Below, in pieces: positions 38,503-43,330 of a DNA stretch of 43,330 nucleotides; within the stretch, counting starts at the first letter, position 1; each line of letters begins with the position of its first letter. The position numbers were made by a program, and so were the translations under genes. The stretch is from Candidatus Altimarinota bacterium (GTDB lineage Bacteria > Cyanobacteriota > Cyanobacteriia > Cyanobacteriales > Microcystaceae): assembly GCA_012031035.1 (NCBI GenBank), contig JAAUUT010000033.1, positions 1-43,330 of the forward strand, given 5' to 3'. The notes beneath the pieces are model-generated. The model did no database searches and had not been told where the DNA came from. It saw only the letters and a program-made list of their open reading frames with translations.

Positions 38503-39492
38503 ATGTCCTTACCCAAAGTTTTCGTCACGCGCCGCATTCCCGATGCTGGATTAGATTTGCTACAAAATCGTGCATCGATTGAAATATGGACGGAACGCCA
38601 ACCGCCTCCTTATAAAGTTTTGCAAGATAAAATTCGAGACATCGATGGGTTACTCTGTTTGTTAACCGATCGCATCGATAAAAATCTCATAGAATTAGGA
38701 ACATCTTTAAAAGTCATCAGTCAGATGGCGGTTGGATACGACAACATCGATGTAGCAGCAGCAACAGCAAGAGGCATTCCCATAGGCAATACCCCAGGTG
38801 TCCTAACAGAGGCGACGGCTGACTTAACTTGGGCGTTACTGATGGCAGCATCCCGTAAAATTGTAGAAGCGGAACGATTCGTGCGCGAAGGACGCTGGCA
38901 GACTTGGGAACCAATGCTATTGTTGGGAGCAGATGTAGCAGGTGCAACGTTAGGCATTGTCGGTTTTGGACGCATCGGACAAGCGGTTGCGCGTCGTGCT
39001 AAAGGGTTTGATATGAGGGTGCTTTACTGGAATCGCCATCGATGCGAGATAGGGTTAGAAAGAGAATTAGGCGTTGAATATGCTTCCTTCGAGCAATTAT
39101 TAGAAGAATCGGATTTTGTTAGCATTCATGTAGCATTATTCCAAGAAACATATTACCTGTTCGATCGCCCGCAGTTCGATTCCATGAAACCATCTGCTAT
39201 TCTCATCAATACTGCAAGAGGCGCGATTGTTAATCCAGACGCTTTATATGATGCTATTCATACGGGTAAAATTGCGGGTGCCGCTTTAGACGTTACCGAA
39301 CCCGAACCGATTCTCCCTGACAGTCCTTTGTTGAGTTTGCCTAACTTACTTATTGTGCCTCATATTGGCAGTGCATCGATAAAAACGCGATCGCAAATGG
39401 CATTAATGGCCGCACAAAATCTTATCGCAGGATTGCAAGGAGAATGTTTACCTAATTGCGTTAATCCTGAAGTGTATGAAAGGAAACAGTAG
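38503..39492 (+). CDS. D-2-hydroxyacid dehydrogenase (glyoxylate/hydroxypyruvate reductase type)
   Basis: Encodes 329 aa. It belongs to the NAD(P)-dependent D-2-hydroxyacid dehydrogenases: nucleotide-binding GFGRIGQAVARRA (GxGxxG) around residue 155, catalytic Arg in INTARGAIV, Glu in DVTEPEPI and His in VPHIGSAS. The N-terminal VFVTRRIPDAGLDLL and the SQMAVGYDNIDVAAA segment resemble glyoxylate/hydroxypyruvate reductases, which matter in photorespiration. Next to a CbbY-like phosphatase this suggests a carbon-oxidation repair context, although the gene pair is divergent. D-lactate or phosphoglycerate as substrate is less likely from these motifs. Confidence 0.9.
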   Translation: MSLPKVFVTRRIPDAGLDLLQNRASIEIWTERQPPPYKVLQDKIRDIDGLLCLLTDRIDKNLIELGTSLKVISQMAVGYDNIDVAAATARGIPIGNTPGVLTEATADLTWALLMAASRKIVEAERFVREGRWQTWEPMLLLGADVAGATLGIVGFGRIGQAVARRAKGFDMRVLYWNRHRCEIGLERELGVEYASFEQLLEESDFVSIHVALFQETYYLFDRPQFDSMKPSAILINTARGAIVNPDALYDAIHTGKIAGAALDVTEPEPILPDSPLLSLPNLLIVPHIGSASIKTRSQMALMAAQNLIAGLQGECLPNCVNPEVYERKQ

Positions 39493-39606
39493 TTTAGTGA
39501 CGATACAGTAAGCATGGTAGACAAGACCCAAAATCTTAAACCCCTTATCCACAGTTTCTTATAGGGATTGCTTACCTTACGAAGTTTTTAACTGAAGTCG
39601 ATAAAA

Positions 39607-40359
39607 TTAAAATTTATCAAACTCTTCATCGACCATTTTTTGCCTTTCCATGCGATCTAAATTGTCTCGCAATTCTAGCCAATCAACGCGATCGCTATCT
39701 TTATCTTCTAACAATTGTCCTTGTTGCAAGTATAAGACTCGTCGAGCAAACTTTTGCGCTAATTCGAGTTGGTGATTGACCATAACAATCGCCATTCCAG
39801 ACGTATCTCCTAATTCAGCTAACACCTCAATCAGATGGTTGGCGCTACCTACATCTAAAGCAGAAGTGGGTTCGTCGAGTAATAAGATTTTAGGTTGCAT
39901 AATTAGGGCACGAGTAATAGTAACCAATTGTCGTTGTCCTACGGAAAGTTCTAACTCGTTGCGTTCTAACCACGCTTCAGGAATATGTAATTTAGTTCGC
40001 CAAGTTTCGATTCTCTGTTGAATATCTCGTTTTGGTAACTGCTGTAAAACGAGGGGATAAGCTAAGGTTTCTCGAACTCTCATTCCTAACAATTTTGCTT
40101 CTTGAGGAACGAGAACGACTTGTTGGCGCAGTTGTATGGCTGAAATTTGGTTAAACGGTTGATTATTGAATTCGATAGAACCGTTAGTCGCCTCTTGCAA
40201 TCGATTCAGCAGACGTAACAGAGAGGTTTTTCCCGCACCAGAAGCACCGATAATGACAATGCGATCGCCACTTGATAATGTAAAAGAAATATCCTGCAAC
40301 AAGTAACGAGAACCGATCGCAGTAGCTAGACTGACTTGTTTTAACTCAAGAATAGTCAT
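39607..40359 (-). CDS. ABC transporter ATP-binding protein (FetA-like)
   Basis: Encodes 250 aa. Walker A GASGAGKTSLL near residue 38, Q-loop VLVPQEAKLLGM, signature ELSVGQRQL (a changed LSGGQ), Walker B ILLLDEPTSALD, H-loop MVNHQLE. The context of the signature and the short C-terminal Glu/Asp-rich tail (MERQKMVDEEFDKF) resemble ATPases that partner UPF0014-type permeases (FetAB). No permease is adjacent in this window, so it is an orphan here; its substrate is unknown. The preceding gene on the same strand is an MFS permease 116 bases upstream. Confidence 0.85.
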   Translation of the reverse strand: MTILELKQVSLATAIGSRYLLQDISFTLSSGDRIVIIGASGAGKTSLLRLLNRLQEATNGSIEFNNQPFNQISAIQLRQQVVLVPQEAKLLGMRVRETLAYPLVLQQLPKRDIQQRIETWRTKLHIPEAWLERNELELSVGQRQLVTITRALIMQPKILLLDEPTSALDVGSANHLIEVLAELGDTSGMAIVMVNHQLELAQKFARRVLYLQQGQLLEDKDSDRVDWLELRDNLDRMERQKMVDEEFDKF

Positions 40360-40475
40360 TTGAGCAAGTAATCGGTAAGAAAATAGTTATTCAGGTCATT
40401 TATCATATTCGAGTAACAATAATTCAAACAGAAAAACGAGTTAGAACTAACCTTACAGCAAATACAGTTTCTATA

Positions 40476-41670
40476 CTAAAGATTTGTTAGCAGCTTACTG
40501 CTCGTCAGAAGCAAGGCAGATAACATTGCTGCGATCGCGCCAAAATAGAATGGTGCAGCAACCGAGACGTTAGTGTAAAGCCAACCAGCAATCAAGCTAG
40601 CAGGCAAAGCGGCAAAACCAACCAACATATAAAAAGTTCCTATTTCTGCGCCGCGCTGTTCTGGATGTACTAAGTCGGCAACAAATGCCTTCTGTACGCC
40701 CTGTGTTAAGGTTGAGTAGAGTCCGTAAAATGCAAATAAAACCCAGACAACGGAAGCACTTTGAGCAGTTGCAAAGCCCAAATAAACGAGAGCAAAGACT
40801 AGATATCCAGCAACCAGTAGCGGACGACGACCTACGCGATCTGAAAGGTTTCCGGCGCTCATCCCAAAAAAAGCTTCCATAACGTTAAAAACGGCATAAA
40901 GCAAAAGCATTTGTTCGGTAGTGATTCCTAAATCCTGCGATCGCAACAAGAGAAAAGCATCGGAAGAATTACCGAGACTGAATAGACCGATGATGAGGAG
41001 ATAGCGGCGATAAGAAGGACTGAGTCCGTGCAGGGTAAACTGAGGGCTAGATTGAGGCGCGTTAGCTCTTGCTTTTTGGCTCTTTTACCAAAAGAGTTAA
41101 AATAACGACTCCTAATAAAGCTGGAAGAAATGCAATTCCGTAAAGCCATCGAACTTGACCGGGATATTGTTGTAGAAACCAGAAACCGAGCAAAGGGCCC
41201 AAAAGTGCGCCTGTGGTATCCATGCTGCGATGAAAGCCAAAAGCCCGTCCGCGTTGCTTAGCAGAACAATTCTCAGCAATAAGAGCGTCGCGAGGTGCGG
41301 CTCGCAATCCTTTACCTACTCTATCTAAAAACCGTGCCCCCAGTACCTGAACCCAAACACCAGAAAGAGCAATGAGCGGTTTGGCGATCGCTCCCAGTCC
41401 GTAACCCGCTACAGCAAAAGGTTTGCGCTGCCCTACTCGATCCGACAGCCAACCCGAATAAAATTTGAGTAAGCTGGCGGTACTCTCTGCCACGCCTTCG
41501 ACAATGCCCACAGTCCAGGCAGGAGCGCCCAAGACGCGAGTTAGAAAGCTTGGAGTGAGGGGGTACACCATTTCGCTAGCCAGATCGGTACAAAGGCTAA
41601 TAAAGCCGAGTAAGCGAACGGTTCGGCTCAGACTATTAGAATCAGTCGGTTTTTCGAGGGGTTCCACCAT
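40476..41670 (-). CDS. MFS transporter, frameshifted as read in the run at 41073-41077
   Basis: As read, one frame covers 41062-41670 and another 40476-40949. Removing one T from the five-T run at 41073-41077 (or adding two) makes a continuous 397-aa protein with about 12 membrane spans, normal for the major facilitator superfamily. The cytoplasmic loop motif is repeated in each half: GWLSDRVGQRKPFAVAGYGL and GNLSDRVGRRPLLVAGYLVF. The N-terminus (SLCTDLASEMVYPLTPSFL) and GRAFGFHRSMDTTGALLGPL are typical of a subgroup of putative drug or solute exporters. The substrate is unknown. Confidence 0.87.
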
Positions 41671-41694
41671 GTCAGATAAAAATCTTTTAAATTG

Positions 41695-43028
41695 CTACTG
41701 AAATGATAGATCGACCAACCAGCGAACAGTTTGCGGAAAAATAATGACGAGGAGTAATACGACAAACTGCAAAACCATAAAAGGAATAGCACTTTTGTGA
41801 ATCTCTAGGGTGCTAACTTCCTTGGGGGCAACACTTTGTAAGTAGAATAACGAGAAGCCTACTGGCGGGGAGATAAAAGCGGTTTGCAAGTTGATGGCCA
41901 TGACTACGCCAAACCAGACCAGATCGATTCCCAGTGCTTGCGCCGCAGGAACTAATAAGGGAATAGCAATAAAACAAATCTCAATAAATTCTAGAAATAC
42001 GCCCAGTATAAAAATGATGATATTGCTTGCAACCATAAAAGCAATATACCCGCCAGGTAGTTTAACCAGCAGATCGGTAATATAGGTTTTGCCTCCCAAA
42101 GCATCGAAGACCAAACTAAACAAAGAAGAACCAAACAAAATCATAATGACTAACGTCGTGACAACCGCCGTCGAGTGGGCGGAATCGCGAAGTAGGTTCC
42201 AGTTTAGTCGTCGATTAAGAGAGGCTAGGACGCAAGCCCCTACCGCACCAACTGCTCCAGCTTCAGTAGGGGTGGCCAGACCAAAAATATACTTCCTAAC
42301 ACCGCAAAGATGAGCAATAGGGGCGGCAAAACCGCTTTAACCACTCGTTTAGCTAAAGCTACACCACCAATCTTGCGGACTTCAAGAGGCAGCGCTGGGG
42401 CAACGTTTGGTTTAAGGAAAGCGAAGGTCAGGACGTATAGTACATAAGACCCAGAAAGCATCAACCCAGGAATTAAAGCGCCAAGGAAAAGATCGCCCAC
42501 TGATACGCCGAGTTGATCGCTTAATACTACCAGTACCAAACTCGGTGGAATCAATTGTGCCAGCGTTCCCGAAGCGACAATAACCCCCGTAGCGAGTTGT
42601 TTGTCGTATCCGTAGCGGATCATCACGGGTAGGGAAATCATTCCCATGACGATTACGGTAGCGGCTACTACGCCAGTCGTTGCGGCTAATAGCGTACCGA
42701 CGACGATTACTGCTAGGGCAACTCCACCCCGCAGCGAACCAAATAAAATACCGAGTGTTTCTAATAACTCTTCTGCTAAACCCGATTTTTCAAAGACTGC
42801 ACCCAAAAACACGAAAAATGGAATGGCTAACAGGGTAAAGTTGGACATCGTGCCAAACCATACATTCGGCAATAGTAACAGTCGATTGATATCGAACGCC
42901 CCAACTAGCAACCCGATGCCGCCGAAAACGATTCCGGTTCCAGCAAAGGAAAATGCTACCGGATAGCCGCTCATCAGCATGAAAAAGAAGCCGACGAACA
43001 TTGCGATCGCTAACCATTCATATCCCAT
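41695..43028 (-). CDS. TRAP transporter large permease (DctM), frameshifted as read near 42285
   Basis: One A/T is missing from the run at 42283-42287; restored, the protein is 444 aa of about 12 hydrophobic spans, normal for DctM. Signatures include [13 protein letters not shown] at the start, [61 protein letters not shown] and, in the second part, [19 protein letters not shown] and [19 protein letters not shown]. With DctQ and a periplasmic binding protein it drives Na+- or H+-coupled uptake of organic acids; in Synechocystis a related system takes up glutamate. It starts 24 bases after dctQ. AGAGAA precedes the ATG. Confidence 0.9.
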
Positions 43029-43052
43029 TTCTCTAAGTTCCAGTCAAGTTAT

Positions 43053-43330
43053 TTACTCAAAAGGTATATTCTCTTCAGTCTCAGCTTTGAGAGCCTGCGC
43101 TACCTGGGAGTATCCCATCAAAATAGCAAAATACTTGATGGCTTGGGAAATACTTTGCAGAAGTAATAGCACAAATGCAACTATCACCATTGTTTTAATG
43201 GGCGCTCTCGGCAACCCATCGGCATCAGAAGAGACTTCCCAGGTTCCCCAAGTCCCATCTGAAGATAGTCCCCACGATCGCAAAACGGGGTCAATCGTCA
43301 CCCAGATTCCGATTAGGCAAAAAGGAATGA
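43053..43330 (-). CDS. TRAP transporter small permease (DctQ), partial at the right edge
   Basis: The frame is open to the end of the window (reads ...[20 protein letters not shown]) and lacks its start, which lies beyond 43330. The visible part holds the last hydrophobic spans ([29 protein letters not shown]) and ends in an acidic tail ([13 protein letters not shown]). Position just before dctM identifies it as the small DctQ subunit, which together with DctM forms the membrane component. The binding protein gene is probably further right or elsewhere. Confidence 0.8.
   Translation of the reverse strand, partial: IPFCLIGIWVTIDPVLRSWGLSSDGTWGTWEVSSDADGLPRAPIKTMVIVAFVLLLLQSISQAIKYFAILMGYSQVAQALKAETEENIPFE

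Overview
The window is a piece of a cyanobacterial chromosome. The evidence is direct: psaA and psaB (photosystem I core), chlL and chlN (light-independent protochlorophyllide reductase) and pcyA (phycocyanobilin synthesis) are all here. The palindrome GCGATCGC (HIP1) occurs throughout, and intergenic regions carry the short tandem heptamer repeats common in filamentous and colonial cyanobacteria. I cannot name a genus. No rRNA, tRNA, CRISPR array, transposase or phage gene was seen, and gene content looks chromosomal.

Layout. 1-2.2 kb: a small exported protein, an AraC/PchR-type regulator and a small unknown protein. 2.3-6.1 kb, minus strand: KDPG aldolase, GH13 alpha-amylase, PfkB sugar kinase and HIT protein, a possible sugar-catabolism group. 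6.2-7.7 kb: darcynin-like protein and a thioredoxin-like [2Fe-2S] ferredoxin, divergent from a TetR regulator, with a near-perfect operator between them. 8.2-9.8 kb: a secreted-type protein with two CAP/SCP domains, a Thr-Pro linker and an RTX C-terminus, followed by a GGDEF-domain remnant. 10.0-11.5 kb: rsmI-plsC. 11.7-16.5 kb, minus strand: aspartate aminotransferase, alpha/beta hydrolase, larB and an extended signal peptidase I. 16.8-20.1 kb: exported proteins of unknown function, a glyoxalase-like protein and a Pro/Glu-rich lipoprotein. 20.5-25.4 kb: psaA-psaB with its terminator. 25.4-31.4 kb: glutathione reductase, PBP4-type carboxypeptidase, ABC-F ATPase, then a minus-strand group of FMN flavoprotein, rubredoxin (only 52 aa) and a small membrane protein. 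32-35 kb: chlL, a DUF5331-type gene and chlN. 35-37 kb: pcyA divergent from tatA and a thioredoxin-TPR gene. 37-43.3 kb: a small RTX protein, HAD phosphatase, 2-hydroxyacid dehydrogenase, an ABC ATPase, an MFS permease and a TRAP transporter running off the right edge.

The most important technical observation is that at least twelve single-base frameshifts occur across ten otherwise intact genes, almost all in short homopolymer runs. psaB is hit twice and gor twice. When each indel is corrected, a full-length protein of normal family size results and every catalytic motif is present. The simplest reading is consensus indel error in this sequence, not gene decay. I therefore give each such gene as one feature with the break point stated.

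The best leads for new biology are: the TetR/[2Fe-2S]/darcynin divergon with its operator; the tandem-CAP-RTX protein; two strong hairpins between psaA and psaB; the membrane protein-rubredoxin-flavoprotein operon; a short ORF plus inverted repeat upstream of the ABC-F gene; and several large perfect palindromes (chlL-DUF5331, lepB-larB, after aspC).
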